Assembly: GCF_002934265.1 (NCBI RefSeq)
Contig: NZ_PTIX01000007.1
Span: forward strand, 124,001-188,000
From: Actinokineospora auranticolor
GTDB lineage: Bacteria; Actinomycetota; Actinomycetes; Mycobacteriales; Pseudonocardiaceae
Direction of reading: 5' to 3'
DNA length: 64,000 nt
The notes below the pieces were generated by a model, which was not told the origin of the DNA, searched no databases, and saw nothing but the letters and a program-made list of their open reading frames with translations. Position 1 is the first letter of the stretch, and each line of letters starts with the position of its first letter. Shown in pieces: positions 43,007 through 51,886 of the stretch. The position numbers were made by a program, and so were the translations under genes.

Positions 43007-43515
43007 CCCAGGTCGCGTTGCTGCCCGGGGTGCCGGTCGCGGCGCTCGTGGCCGCGCTGCGCGACCGGGGCGAGACGATCGCCGCCGCCGAATCGCTGAC
43101 CGCCGGGCTGTTCACCGCCGTGCTGACCGGCGTGCCCGGCTCCAGCGCCGTCGTGCGCGGTGGGCTCGTCGTCTACGCCACCGACCTCAAGGCGTCACTG
43201 GCCGGTGTGGACGCCGGGCTCCTGGCGGCTCGCGGCGCGGTCGACCCCGAAGTGGCCGCCCAACTCGCGGCGGGCGCGCGGTCGCGCTGCGGCGCGGACA
43301 TCGGCGTCGGGCTGACCGGGGTGGCCGGACCGGACCCGCAGGACGGCGTGCCACCCGGCACCGCGCACGTCGCGCTCGACGGACCGCGGGGACCACGGGC
43401 CGTGACGATCACCACGGTCGGGGACCGCGAGCACGTGCGCGCCGCCGCGGTCCTGGCCGGGCTGCGGCTGGTGGCCGCCGACCTCGGCGACGACCTGGGT
43501 ACCCTTTTCGTGTGA
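43003..43515 (+). CDS. CinA-family amidohydrolase
   Basis: A 170-residue single-domain CinA C-terminal protein (PncC-like nicotinamide-nucleotide amidohydrolase). The family blocks are TIAAAESLTAGLFTAVLTGV, GSSAVVRGGLVVYATDLKAS and VGLTGVAGPDPQDGVPPGTAH. It would convert NMN to nicotinate mononucleotide in NAD recycling. GTG 43003 overlaps the pgsA stop by GTGA. Confidence 0.9.
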   Translation: MTQVALLPGVPVAALVAALRDRGETIAAAESLTAGLFTAVLTGVPGSSAVVRGGLVVYATDLKASLAGVDAGLLAARGAVDPEVAAQLAAGARSRCGADIGVGLTGVAGPDPQDGVPPGTAHVALDGPRGPRAVTITTVGDREHVRAAAVLAGLRLVAADLGDDLGTLFV

Positions 43516-43603
43516 GCCCAGCGTCACCCTCGGTACACCCCGCACCGCCCCGCCCGCACCCACGTCCGCCCCGGTCCGGGGAACACGCGGCCCCTCCGGA
43601 TCG

Positions 43604-43619
43604 TTCGCTCTTGGCGGAC
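43604..43619 (+). promoter_or_regulatory. ClgR-like operator upstream of clgR
   Basis: CGCT-N4-GCG within TTCGCTCTTGGCGGAC matches the published ClgR box pattern CGC(T/C)-N-A-N-(A/G)-GCG except for one base. It lies about 39 nt upstream of the TAACGT -10 box at 43658-43663. Confidence 0.5.
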
Positions 43620-43670
43620 TACCCGGGAAGTCGCTGCGCTCTGTCAGTTCCGGTCGGTAACGTTGTCTCC

Positions 43671-43754
43671 ATGACGGCAACGCGCCGACCCGCCCCCGCG
43701 GGATCGGGTGCGGCGCGCGGACCGGGCCCGTCGAGGAAGGGAGGTGCGCGATGA
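43671..43754 (+). CDS. leaderless 27-residue upstream ORF of clgR
   Basis: A TAACGT box (43658-43663) lies 7 nt before an ATG that opens a 27-codon frame ([16 protein letters not shown], then basic residues). Its TGA overlaps the clgR ATG in ATGA (43751-43754). Leaderless initiation here would deliver ribosomes to clgR. The peptide has no recognisable domain. Confidence 0.4.
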   Translation: MTATRRPAPAGSGAARGPGPSRKGGAR

Positions 43755-44233
43755 CCGTGCTGTTGCGCGAGGCGATCGGTGATCGGCTCCGACACGCCCG
43801 CACCAACCAGCGGCGCACGCTGCGCGAGGTCTCCCGCTCCGCACGGGTGAGCCTGGGCTACCTGTCCGAGGTCGAGCGCGGGCGCAAGGAGGCCTCCAGC
43901 GAGCTGCTGGCCGCCATCTGCGACGCGCTGGCGCTGCCGCTGTCCGAGCTGATGTACAACGTCGCGTCCGACATCGGCGCGGCCTCGGACCTCGGCTCCC
44001 TGGCCACCGTCCGCGACGGCGTGCCCGAGCGCGAGCGCGAACCCGTCGAGGCGCTGGAGTCCACCCGCGACACCGGCCCCCGGGCCGCCGCGGAGGGCGG
44101 TCGCCTGGTGCCCGCGGTGATCGGCGAGAACCTGGCCGACCTGCGCATCCAACCGGCCCTGTCGCACCGCATCGAGACCTCGATCGGCGCCACCATGAAC
44201 CCGGCTCGCGCCGGCGCCGTCTACGCCGCGTAG
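43751..44233 (+). CDS. clgR: XRE-type activator ClgR
   Basis: A 160-residue regulator with a helix-turn-helix at about residues 5-65 ([20 protein letters not shown], then [20 protein letters not shown]), the ClgR/PopR signature. ClgR activates Clp protease genes and envelope-stress genes including psp. ATG 43751 follows GGGAGGTG. Its ending ([12 protein letters not shown]) is close to the Ala-Ala C-termini that make ClgR a Clp substrate. A hairpin (44261-44300) separates it from pspA. Confidence 0.92.
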   Translation: MTVLLREAIGDRLRHARTNQRRTLREVSRSARVSLGYLSEVERGRKEASSELLAAICDALALPLSELMYNVASDIGAASDLGSLATVRDGVPEREREPVEALESTRDTGPRAAAEGGRLVPAVIGENLADLRIQPALSHRIETSIGATMNPARAGAVYAA

Positions 44234-44260
44234 AGGCGGTTGAACAGCCAAGACACCCCG

Positions 44261-44300
44261 CCACCGCCCGGCCCGTGATGATCACGGCGCCGGGCGGTGG
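44261..44300 (+). terminator. long hairpin after clgR
   Basis: CCACCGCCCGGC plus CCGTGAT pairs with ATCACGG, a bulged C, then GCCGGGCGGTGG. The loop is a single G in the strict reading, so about 17 base pairs form with a small loop. It lies 27 nt after the clgR stop. Confidence 0.75.
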
Positions 44301-44437
44301 CGCGTCGACCACCCGGGGTAGGCGTACCGGGGTCCGGGGATACCCCGAAGGCCGGTCCGGTTCCTCAGGGCCGCCTAGGGGCTGATCCCTGATTTCTGGC
44401 GGGTCCGGTGGAACGGCCGGGTCGCACCTGACACGAT

Positions 44438-44463
44438 GGAACCCACAGCGGTGCCGGTGCGTT
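44438..44463 (+). promoter_or_regulatory. SigE-like promoter of pspA
   Basis: GGAAC at 44438-44442, a 17-nt spacer, then CGTT at 44460-44463, the ECF SigE pattern. It is the only such pair before pspA and lies about 70 nt upstream of the ATG. In mycobacteria pspA is under SigE and ClgR. Confidence 0.55.
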
Positions 44464-44534
44464 GCCGTTTCGTCGGTGCGAGCGGCGGTGGGTCCAGAGA
44501 AACCGGCAGAGGGAAGAAGGCAGGGCGGGAGACG

Positions 44535-45380
44535 ATGGCCAACGCATTCGTCAAGTTCTGGAAGTACATGATGGCGTCGTTCTCGTCGAAGATCGATGAG
44601 CACGCCGACCCGAAGGTACAGATCCAGCAGGCCATCGAGGAGGCCCAGCGTCAGCACCAGGCCCTCTCACAGCAGGCCGCCTCGGTCATCGGCAACCAGC
44701 GGCAGCTGGAGATGAAGCTCAACCGGCAGCTCGGCGACGTGGAGAAGCTGCAGTCCTCCGCCCGGCAGGCCCTGGTGCTCGCCGACGAGGCCCGGGCCAA
44801 GGGCGACGAGCAGAAGGCGGTCCAGTTCGAGAACGCCGCCACCGGCTTCGCCACCCAGTTGGTGACCGCCGAGCAGGGCATCGAGGACCTCAAGACGCTG
44901 CACGACCAGGCGCTACAGGCCGCGGCCCAGGCCAAGCAGGCCGTCGAGCGCAACGCCATGCTGCTGCAGAACAAGCTGGCCGAGCGCACCAAGCTGCTCA
45001 GCCAGCTGGAGCAGGCCAAGATGCAGGAGCAGGTGTCGCGCTCGCTCAACCAGATGAGCGAACTCGCCGCGCCCGGCAACACGCCGTCGCTCGACGAGAT
45101 CCGCGACAAGATCGAGAAGCGGTACACCACCGCCCTCGGCTCCGCGGAGCTGGCGCAGAACTCGGTGCAGGGCCGGATGCTGGAGGTCCAGGCCTCCACG
45201 ACCGAGCTGGCCGGGCGCTCGCGGCTCGACCAGATCCGCGCCTCCATGGGCGGCGGCGCGGTCGCGGGCCAGGTGACCAGCGGGAACTCGGCGGCCGGGT
45301 CCGCGACGGCGAACATCCAGGCCGAGATCCAGCAGCGGGTGGCCCAGGAGCAGAAGGCCAACCCGCAGGCTGGTTCCTGA
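44535..45380 (+). CDS. pspA: PspA/IM30 envelope-stress protein
   Basis: A 281-residue PspA. It is almost entirely helical coiled coil and begins [20 protein letters not shown], then the amphipathic/ESCRT-III-like core ([20 protein letters not shown]). It matches the mycobacterial 35-kDa antigen closely, as does the C-terminal end of the helical part ([20 protein letters not shown]). It coats stressed membranes. ATG 44535 has GGGAGA upstream. It is followed by three PspM-like genes in the same direction. Confidence 0.96.
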   Translation: MANAFVKFWKYMMASFSSKIDEHADPKVQIQQAIEEAQRQHQALSQQAASVIGNQRQLEMKLNRQLGDVEKLQSSARQALVLADEARAKGDEQKAVQFENAATGFATQLVTAEQGIEDLKTLHDQALQAAAQAKQAVERNAMLLQNKLAERTKLLSQLEQAKMQEQVSRSLNQMSELAAPGNTPSLDEIRDKIEKRYTTALGSAELAQNSVQGRMLEVQASTTELAGRSRLDQIRASMGGGAVAGQVTSGNSAAGSATANIQAEIQQRVAQEQKANPQAGS

Positions 45381-45390
45381 GCGGGCGCCC

Positions 45391-46179
45391 ATGCGGCCGC
45401 GGCGCCACGAACTGTTCAAGGTGGGCAACGAGCTGGTCTCCCAGGCCATGAAGGACTGGCGGGGCCAGTACGCCGAGGTGGTGCGCACCGCGTTCTCCGG
45501 GTGGCGCGACCCCCGGGCCAAGGCGTTGCGGCGCAGGCGCGCGGCCGTGCGCCAGACGAAGATGTGGGCCGTGACCGGTGTCGGCACGGGAGCGGGGGCG
45601 GTCGTGGTGGAAACCGCGTCCGCCGCGCCCGGCCTGGCCGGTCCGGCCCTGATCGGGGCGGCGGCGCTGTCCGGGCTGGCCGCCGTCACCTCGGGTTTCC
45701 GGGCGTGGCGGCTGCACAAGGAGCCGCTGCCCGAGCCGCCGCCACCGCCGGTCGTGCTGCCCGCCCGCGGGTCCGCGGCCCGCGAGCCGATGACGCGGCT
45801 CGGCGAGGCCGAGGACTCGCTGCGGGAGCTGCTCGACCAGCTGTCCCGTGGCGCGCTCGTGCCGCCGGACTCGGTGGTCGAGGCCCGGGCCACCGGCGCC
45901 GAGGCCGCCGCCGCGCTGCGCGGGGTCGCGGCCCAGTTGCAGGCCGTCGAGCGGGCCCGCGACCACGCGCCGCCGGTAGAACGCGGCCACCTCACCGACG
46001 CCGTCCGCGCCCTGCGCGAGCAGCTCGACCACGGCCTGGAGGGCTACGGTGGCCTGCTCGCCGCCGCGGCCCGCGCGCTGGCGGCCAGCTCGGCCGCCAC
46101 CCCGCGCCAAGACCTGACCGACGCCACCGACCGGTTGGCCGCGCTGGCGTCCGCGCTGCGCGACCTCTCGCGCGGGTAG
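45391..46179 (+). CDS. PspM-like membrane protein
   Basis: A 262-residue membrane protein, 10 nt after pspA, in the position of mycobacterial PspM (Rv2743c). Residues 1-50 are basic/amphipathic (ELFKVGNELVSQAMKDWRGQ), about 55-100 hold two close membrane segments (MWAVTGVGTGAGAVVVETAS, then LIGAAALSGLAAVTSGF), then a Pro linker and a C-terminal helical domain (130-262) from LGEAEDSLRELLDQL to LAALASALRDLSRG. PspM is thought to interact with PspA at the membrane. The C-terminal domain recurs in the next two genes. Confidence 0.85.
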   Translation: MRPRRHELFKVGNELVSQAMKDWRGQYAEVVRTAFSGWRDPRAKALRRRRAAVRQTKMWAVTGVGTGAGAVVVETASAAPGLAGPALIGAAALSGLAAVTSGFRAWRLHKEPLPEPPPPPVVLPARGSAAREPMTRLGEAEDSLRELLDQLSRGALVPPDSVVEARATGAEAAAALRGVAAQLQAVERARDHAPPVERGHLTDAVRALREQLDHGLEGYGGLLAAAARALAASSAATPRQDLTDATDRLAALASALRDLSRG

Positions 46180-46185
46180 CGCGCG

Positions 46186-47010
46186 TTGGCCGACCCACCC
46201 GACCTCGTCGCCGCCGTGCGCAGGCACCGCCTGCGCGGTGCGGCCATGCTGGCGTGGTTATGGCTCGAAGGGCTGATGGCCCTCTCCTTCACCCTCGGCC
46301 TCCTCGCCAGCCTGATCGAGCCCGAAGTCGGCGCGGCGGTCGTCTGCGCGGTCGTCGCGACCATCACCGGCTCGGCGATGATCCGCACGGCCCGCAGGCG
46401 GGCCCGGCACCTGCGGGAGGACCCGCGTCCGCTGCTGGTCCAGGCCCGGCTGAGTACCCTGGCCGCCCGCTACGGCACCCCGCCCGCGCCGCCCTACAAC
46501 GCCCTGCCGCCCTTCGTGCCCCCGCCCTACGGCCCGCCGCCGTACGGGTCGCCGCTCTACGGTCCGCACCCCTTCACGGTGCCCGCCCAGGCGCCGCCGC
46601 CGGTGCCCGCCGAGCCGGCGGGGCCACCCGAGTCGTCGCTGGCCCACCAGCCGCTGCGGGAGCTGGCGGACTCCGAGTCCGCGCTGGCCGAGCTGCTGGA
46701 CCTGCTGGTCGCCGACGGGATCGACGTCGCCGAGGTGCGGTCGACGGCCAAGTCCGCCGCCGCGTCCGTCCGGGCGCTCGCGGACCGGCTGGTCGTGCTC
46801 GAGCGGGCGCAGTCCGCGGCCGACGGCCTGTCGACCAGCGTCCGCACCCTGCACGAGAAGATCACCGGTCAGATCGCGGCCTACCGGCAGCTGCTGGTCA
46901 CGGTGGGCGACGCGGTCACCGCGTCGGCCGTGGGCGGGCCGGACCTCTCCGACGAGACCGACCGGATGGCCGCGCTGGCGTCCGCGCTGCGTGACCTGTC
47001 CAAGGGGTAG
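46186..47010 (+). CDS. second PspM-like paralogue
   Basis: A 274-residue membrane protein from TTG 46186, 6 nt after the previous stop. Two membrane segments at about 18-60 (AMLAWLWLEGLMALSFTLGL, then AAVVCAVVATITGSA), then a basic stretch and a Pro/Tyr-rich linker (ALPPFVPPPYGPPPYGS). Residues about 150-274 (LRELADSESALAELLDLLVA to MAALASALRDLSKG) are homologous to the C-terminal domain of the upstream protein, nearly identical at its last 14 residues. The N-terminal membrane part is unrelated in sequence. Confidence 0.85.
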   Translation: MADPPDLVAAVRRHRLRGAAMLAWLWLEGLMALSFTLGLLASLIEPEVGAAVVCAVVATITGSAMIRTARRRARHLREDPRPLLVQARLSTLAARYGTPPAPPYNALPPFVPPPYGPPPYGSPLYGPHPFTVPAQAPPPVPAEPAGPPESSLAHQPLRELADSESALAELLDLLVADGIDVAEVRSTAKSAAASVRALADRLVVLERAQSAADGLSTSVRTLHEKITGQIAAYRQLLVTVGDAVTASAVGGPDLSDETDRMAALASALRDLSKG

Positions 47011-47015
47011 GCGCG

Positions 47016-47756
47016 GTGACCGAGCCGACCGCACGGGTCCCCGAGGAGCCCGCGTACACCGCGGCGGACCTCGCCCGCGACACCCGCAGGAACAACTGGT
47101 ACCACTTGCGGCAGCTCGTGCTCGTCGTCCTCGAGGGCCTGGTCACGCTGTTCCCCCTGGTCGGGGTCTACGAGTCGCTCGAGAACGGTGACGACGGTGA
47201 GGCCGTCTTCTATGCGCTGTTCCTGCTGGTGATGTCGGTCGCGACGCTCAACCGGGCCCTGCAGCTGCGTCGGCACGTCCGCTCGACCGCCAACGCGGAC
47301 CTGGCGCGCGCGGTGTACGACGCGATGATCACCGCCCCCGAGCGGAACACCGAGCCGGGGCCGACTTCGTGGGCCTACCAGCCGCTGCTCGACCTGGCCG
47401 AGGTCGAGCACGCGTTGGCCGAGCTGCTCGACCTGCTGGAGGCCGATGGGCTCGGTGTCCGGGAGGCGCGCAAGAGCGCGGCGGACGCGGCGGCGATCAT
47501 CCGGACGCTGGGCGAGCGCCTGCTGTCCGTCGAGCGGGCCCGCGAGGTGGCCCGGTCCGCGCAGGCGCACGGCCTCACCGAGCACATCCGCACCCTGCAC
47601 GGGCGGATGGAGGCCCGGCTGACCGCGTACCGGGGGCTGCTGGTGGCGGCCGGGGCGGCGGTCGCGGCGCTCGCCGAGGGCGGGCCGGACCTGACCGAGG
47701 CCGCCGACCACCTGACCGGGGTGGCCGAGGCGCTGCGCCAGTTCCCCGGCCGGTAG
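47016..47756 (+). CDS. third PspM-like paralogue
   Basis: A 246-residue membrane protein from GTG 47016, 5 nt after the previous stop. Two membrane segments at about 35-80 (HLRQLVLVVLEGLVTLFPLV, then VFYALFLLVMSVATLNRAL). Residues about 125-246 repeat the family domain (LLDLAEVEHALAELLDLLEA, then AREVARSAQAHGLTEHIRTL and VAEALRQFPGR). It shares ALAELLDLL with the second copy. It is the last gene of the pspA-led operon; an imperfect hairpin (47827-47852) lies about 70 nt further on. Confidence 0.85.
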   Translation: MTEPTARVPEEPAYTAADLARDTRRNNWYHLRQLVLVVLEGLVTLFPLVGVYESLENGDDGEAVFYALFLLVMSVATLNRALQLRRHVRSTANADLARAVYDAMITAPERNTEPGPTSWAYQPLLDLAEVEHALAELLDLLEADGLGVREARKSAADAAAIIRTLGERLLSVERAREVARSAQAHGLTEHIRTLHGRMEARLTAYRGLLVAAGAAVAALAEGGPDLTEAADHLTGVAEALRQFPGR

Positions 47757-47990
47757 GCCGGTTCGTTCGAACTGGATCGAAAGACCGTCCGAGGATTCCT
47801 TGGCCGTCCACAATGGTCGGTGTCGTCGCCGCGGTCCTGGGGGTCCGCGGCGGCGGGTGGGTTCACCCGTTCGGCACAGCGAGCCGGCGAACCGGTCGAC
47901 GGGCGGTGATCGTTGTCACCCGGTCAGGCGCATCATGCGGCGGCGCCGAATCCGTGTCACCACTGGTACCCGCGAGAGGAGGGTTCGACG

Positions 47991-48203
47991 ATGGACGCCA
48001 CCGGACTGCGCACCAGCGTCACCACGCAGGTCGCCAGGATGGTCGACTACGAGACCGAGTTCTGGGTCATCGCCGACGGCATGGGCCTGGACCGGGCCCG
48101 CGCGGGCTGCCTGCTCGACACCGCGGTCTCCTGGATCGGCTCCGGTCGCGGCGCCACGTGCGACCCGTACGCACTCGCGCTGTCCTGGATCCACCGCGGC
48201 TGA
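47991..48203 (+). CDS. small hypothetical protein
   Basis: A 70-residue soluble protein with an excellent GAGAGGAGGG ribosome-binding site before ATG 47991. It has two Cys (AGCLLD, GATCDPY) and a helical look (RTSVTTQVARMVDYETEFWV, then ADGMGLDRARAGCLLDTAVS). GC-biased third positions support it. I do not recognise a family. It stands alone between the psp operon and the permease. Confidence 0.6.
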   Translation: MDATGLRTSVTTQVARMVDYETEFWVIADGMGLDRARAGCLLDTAVSWIGSGRGATCDPYALALSWIHRG

Positions 48204-48324
48204 CCGCGTGGAGTTGGCATCGCTGACGTTCCGTCACGAATTCCCAGTGGGCTCGACAGCCGCTAGGTCATTTGTGTGAACATCACGGTGTCGTATCGAC
48301 TTGCCGACTACGTGCTGTGGCACC

Positions 48325-49650
48325 ATGCACGGCAGCGAGTCGGCGGGGCGGGCGGCGGAGGCAGCGTTGGCGTTGTGGTCGGTGCACGGCGACGGCCGCC
48401 GTGTCCCTGACGGCGCGGTCGTCGCCCCGGGCGAGCGGCTGAGCTGGCCGCTGACCATCGGGTTCGGCGCGCAGCACGTCGCCGCCATGTTCAGCGCCAC
48501 CGTGCTGGTGCCGACGCTGACCAAGTTCCCCGTGACCACCACCCTGCTGTTCTCCGGGGTGGGCACACTGCTCTTCCTGGTGATCACCCGCAACCGGGTG
48601 CCCAGCTACCTCGGCTCGTCGTTCGCGTTCATCGCCCCGCTCACCGCCGCCGCCCAGGACGGCATGGCCGCGCAGCTCGGCGGCGTGCTGGTCGCCGGGC
48701 TGCTGCTGGTCGGCGTGGGGGTCGCGGTCAAGGCGCTGGGCGTGCGGCTGCTGGAGTCGGTCATGCCGCCGGTGGTCACCGGGGCGGTGATCGTGCTGGT
48801 CGGGCTGAACCTGGCGCCCGCGGCCACCCGGTCGTTCGCCGCGCAGCCGTGGATCGCGCTGCTGACCCTCGCGGTGATCGTCGCCTGCGCGGTGGTCGCG
48901 CGCGGGTTGCTGTCGCGGCTGTCGATCCTGGCGGGCATCGTCGTCGGCTGGGTCGTGGCCGCGGTGAGCGGTGCGCTCGGCCAGGACCGGCTCGACGCGC
49001 TGTCCTCGGCGGCCTGGCTGGGGTTGCCGGAGTTCCACGCGCCGCAGGTGCGGCCGTCGGTGATCCTGCTGGTCATCCCGGTCGTGCTGGTGCTGGTCGC
49101 GGAGAACGTCGGCCACGTGAAGGCGGTCGCCGCGGTCACCGGCCGCGACCTCGACGGCAGCGTCGGCGACTCGCTCATCGCCGACGGCCTGGCCACCGTG
49201 CTGGCCGGGGCGGGCGGCGGCTCCGGCACCACGACGTACGCGGAGAACATCGGTGTGATGGCCGCGACCCGCGTCTACTCGACCGCCGCGTACGGGGTGG
49301 CGGGGCTGACCGCCATCGCGCTGTCCCTGAGCCCCAAGTTCGGCGCGCTGGTCAACACCATCCCCGACGGCGTCCTCGGCGGCGCCACGATCCTGCTCTA
49401 CGGCATGATCGCGCTGGTCGGCGTGCGGATCTGGTTCACCGACCGGGTGGACTTCGCCGACCCCGTCAACCTGGCCGTGGTCGCGGTGGCGGTGGTCGCC
49501 GGGGTCGGCGACCTGAAGATCGCCATCGGGGGCGTGACGGTCGGGGGTATCGCCTGGGGCGCGGTCGCGGTGGTCACGGCGTACCCGCTGCTGCGCTGGC
49601 TCCGCACCCGCCGCGACGGCCGGACTACCGGGCCGCGACCGCGCGGTTGA
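48325..49650 (+). CDS. NCS2-family uracil/xanthine permease
   Basis: A 441-residue nucleobase transporter with 12-14 helices. The family blocks are [20 protein letters not shown] near the start, [20 protein letters not shown] and the substrate motif [20 protein letters not shown], whose Glu contacts the base, then [14 protein letters not shown]-like [11 protein letters not shown]. It imports uracil by proton symport. ATG 48325 is the likely start (TTG 48301 is an alternative). Its 3' end overlaps the convergent pyrD by 26 nt. Confidence 0.9.
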   Translation: MHGSESAGRAAEAALALWSVHGDGRRVPDGAVVAPGERLSWPLTIGFGAQHVAAMFSATVLVPTLTKFPVTTTLLFSGVGTLLFLVITRNRVPSYLGSSFAFIAPLTAAAQDGMAAQLGGVLVAGLLLVGVGVAVKALGVRLLESVMPPVVTGAVIVLVGLNLAPAATRSFAAQPWIALLTLAVIVACAVVARGLLSRLSILAGIVVGWVVAAVSGALGQDRLDALSSAAWLGLPEFHAPQVRPSVILLVIPVVLVLVAENVGHVKAVAAVTGRDLDGSVGDSLIADGLATVLAGAGGGSGTTTYAENIGVMAATRVYSTAAYGVAGLTAIALSLSPKFGALVNTIPDGVLGGATILLYGMIALVGVRIWFTDRVDFADPVNLAVVAVAVVAGVGDLKIAIGGVTVGGIAWGAVAVVTAYPLLRWLRTRRDGRTTGPRPRG

Positions 49651-50671
49651 TCCGCCGGACCAGCTGCGGGCCCTCGAAGACGAAACCGGTGTACAACTGG
49701 ACCAGGTCGGCGCCCGCGTCCAGCAGCCGCAGGGCGCCGTCGACGTCGAAGACCCCGCCCACGCCGATGACCGGGAGCGCGCCGCCGGTCTCCTTGGCGA
49801 CGAAGGCCACGACGTCGCGCGCGCGCAGGCCGAGGGGCCTGCCGCTGAGGCCGCCCGCCTCGGCGCCGACCGGGCGCTCGGCGGCGGTGAGGCCGTTGCG
49901 GGCCAGGGTGGTGTTGGTCGCGATGACGCCCGCGACGCCGTGGTCGGCGCAGACCTGCAGGACCTCGGCGATGGCCTGGTCGGTCAGGTCGGGGGCGATC
50001 TTGACCAGCAGCGGCTTCGGCGTGCTCGACAGCTCCTGGGACTCCCGGCGCAGCTCGCCGACCAGGGCGTCGAGGGCGGCGCGGTCCTGGAGGCCGCGCA
50101 GGCCCGGGGTGTTGGGGGAGCTGACGTTGATGGCGAAGTAGTCGCCGAAGGGGTGCAGGGCGCGCAGCGAGTGGCGGTAGTCCTCGACGGCCTCGTCCAC
50201 CGGGGTGACCTTGGACTTGCCGATGCTGATGCCCAGCGGCACGCCGACCGGGCCGACCTCCGCCAACCGGGCGGCCAGCGCGTCGGCACCGGCGTTGTTG
50301 AAGCCCATCCGGTTGATGATCGCCTCGCTCTCGGGCAGCCGGTAGAGGCGCGGCTTCGGGTTGCCCGGCTGCGCGTGCCGGGTGACGGTGCCGACCTCGA
50401 CGTGCCCGAACCCCATCGCGGGCCACGCCTTGAGCGCCCGCCCGTCCTTGTCCATGCCCGCCGCGAGCCCGACCGGCCCGGGGAAGGTCACGCCGAAGAC
50501 CGTGTGCTGGGTCTTCCCGCCGAACGCGCGGCGCAGGGCGGTGACCGCCGGGGGGACCTTCGACAGCCGGACCAGGGCGGCCATGGTGCGCTCGTGCGCG
50601 ACCTCGGGGTCGCCTTGGCCGAGGGAGAACAGGGTGCGGCGGAGGAGCTGCTTGTAGACCACGGACCCCAT
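49625..50671 (-). CDS. pyrD: dihydroorotate dehydrogenase (quinone)
   Basis: A 348-residue class 2 DHODH. It oxidises dihydroorotate to orotate in pyrimidine synthesis with FMN and quinone. Class 2 features are the N-terminal amphipathic helical extension ([20 protein letters not shown]) and the catalytic Ser in [18 protein letters not shown]-binding blocks are [33 protein letters not shown] and IGVGGVFD. It overlaps the uracil permease tail to tail, a possible antisense link between uptake and de novo synthesis. Confidence 0.95.
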   Translation of the reverse strand: MGSVVYKQLLRRTLFSLGQGDPEVAHERTMAALVRLSKVPPAVTALRRAFGGKTQHTVFGVTFPGPVGLAAGMDKDGRALKAWPAMGFGHVEVGTVTRHAQPGNPKPRLYRLPESEAIINRMGFNNAGADALAARLAEVGPVGVPLGISIGKSKVTPVDEAVEDYRHSLRALHPFGDYFAINVSSPNTPGLRGLQDRAALDALVGELRRESQELSSTPKPLLVKIAPDLTDQAIAEVLQVCADHGVAGVIATNTTLARNGLTAAERPVGAEAGGLSGRPLGLRARDVVAFVAKETGGALPVIGVGGVFDVDGALRLLDAGADLVQLYTGFVFEGPQLVRRINRAVAAR

Positions 50672-50706
50672 CGTGTCACCCGGTCACCTGGACCATGATG
50701 GACGGT

Positions 50707-51483
50707 GTGACGGAGGACGACCTGTACACCCTGCCGAGGGATGAGTTCGTCCCCGCCCGCCGCGACCTGGCCCGCGCCGCCCGCGCGGCGGGTGACCGGG
50801 AGGCCGCCGCCCGGATCGAGAAGCTGCCCAAGCCCACGACCGCGGCCTGGCTGCTGAACCGCCTGGTGCGCGCCCACCCGGACGAGGTCGAGGAACTGCT
50901 GGCCGTGGGCGACGGCCTGCGCACCGCCCACGAGGACGGCGCGGGCAGCCGCCTGCGGGAACTTGTGCAGGAACGCACGCGGTTGGTGGATCGGCTGGTC
51001 ACCCTGGCGGGCGAGGCGTTGAGCGAGGCGATCACCAGGGAACTGGCGGAGATGCTGTCCGCCGCGGTCGCCGACCCGTCATCCGGGGAACGGCTGCGCG
51101 CGGCCCGCCTGGCCGCGGCGCGCGACCTGGTGGTGGCGGAGCCGTGGCCGGGCCTGACCATCGCGCCGCGCAGCGACCCGGCACCTCGCCGCGAGTCGCC
51201 GTCGGCCCGCCGGAAAGCGGCGCTGACGCAGGCCAAGGCAGCGGTGAAGGACGCGGAGGCGCAGCGGGCGGAGGCCGACCGGGCGGTGGGGGACGCGGAG
51301 ACGGCCGTGGCCGAGGCGGAGTCCCGGGTCCGCGAACTCAACGCGGCGCTGGACGCCGCCGAACACGCGGAACTGGACGCCCGCCGCACCCTCCAGACGG
51401 CCCGCCGAGACGCCAAGGCGGCGGAGCGCGCGGCGGGCTTGGCCTGGCGGAAGCTGCAACAGGTGGAGAGCGCGGAGGACTGA
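50707..51483 (+). CDS. coiled-coil hypothetical protein
   Basis: A 258-residue protein from GTG 50707 (ATG 50695 would add MMDG). A CATGAT box lies 7 nt upstream. The N-terminal 100 residues ([20 protein letters not shown], then [20 protein letters not shown]) are a conserved actinobacterial helical domain of unknown function, and residues about 170-258 are a long Ala/Glu/Arg coiled coil. No enzyme motif or membrane segment is seen. Confidence 0.75.
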   Translation: MTEDDLYTLPRDEFVPARRDLARAARAAGDREAAARIEKLPKPTTAAWLLNRLVRAHPDEVEELLAVGDGLRTAHEDGAGSRLRELVQERTRLVDRLVTLAGEALSEAITRELAEMLSAAVADPSSGERLRAARLAAARDLVVAEPWPGLTIAPRSDPAPRRESPSARRKAALTQAKAAVKDAEAQRAEADRAVGDAETAVAEAESRVRELNAALDAAEHAELDARRTLQTARRDAKAAERAAGLAWRKLQQVESAED

Positions 51484-51740
51484 CGGGCGGCGGGGTCGAC
51501 TGGGCGGAAGGCGCGTCAGGCGGAGAACGGGGTGGGCCGTCGCGTCGCGCGGGGCGCCTGGTTCGCCTGTGGGGCTGGTGGGCGTCGTGGAGGTCACCGA
51601 TCGGCCACGGCCTCGCGTGGGGTGGTGGCTGTTGGCTGCGGGGCGCTCGGGCGCGGTGCCGGGACGGGTGATCCGCGTGAATTGTCGGTCGGTGGCGGTG
51701 CGGGAACCGGGCTGTCCGGTTGGCGGCTGCGGGCGCCGGG

Positions 51741-51861
51741 GCCTCGGCCGGGTGGATGGCCTCCGGCGGGGTGCCCACGATCGGCACGCCGACCTCGGCC
51801 AACCGCCGGGCCAGACCGAGCGGGGTCTGGCCGCCGAGCTGCGCGATGACGCCCGCGACGG
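51741..51861 (-). pseudogene. carB fragment (carbamoyl-phosphate synthase large subunit)
   Basis: A 40-codon stop-free fragment on the minus strand reads [20 protein letters not shown], then [20 protein letters not shown], which is the conserved QLGGQTPL...GTPPEAI block of CarB before its second ATP-grasp half. Both sides break off into unrelated sequence. It is a detached piece of a pyrimidine/arginine gene lying near pyrD. Confidence 0.8.
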
Positions 51862-51886
51862 TGCCGGGAATCGTTGTAGGCGTGAT

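Larger units (their letters stand above)
44234..44534. other. gene-free stretch between clgR and pspA
   Basis: 301 nt. It holds the clgR terminator, a SigE-like promoter and a leader of roughly 65-70 nt before pspA. No further structure is obvious. Confidence 0.6.

Noticed and set aside
45391-47756. Reading the second or third PspM-like protein as mycobacterial PspN
   Set aside because: PspN is defined by a different C-terminal domain; the visible homology is to the first PspM-like protein instead.
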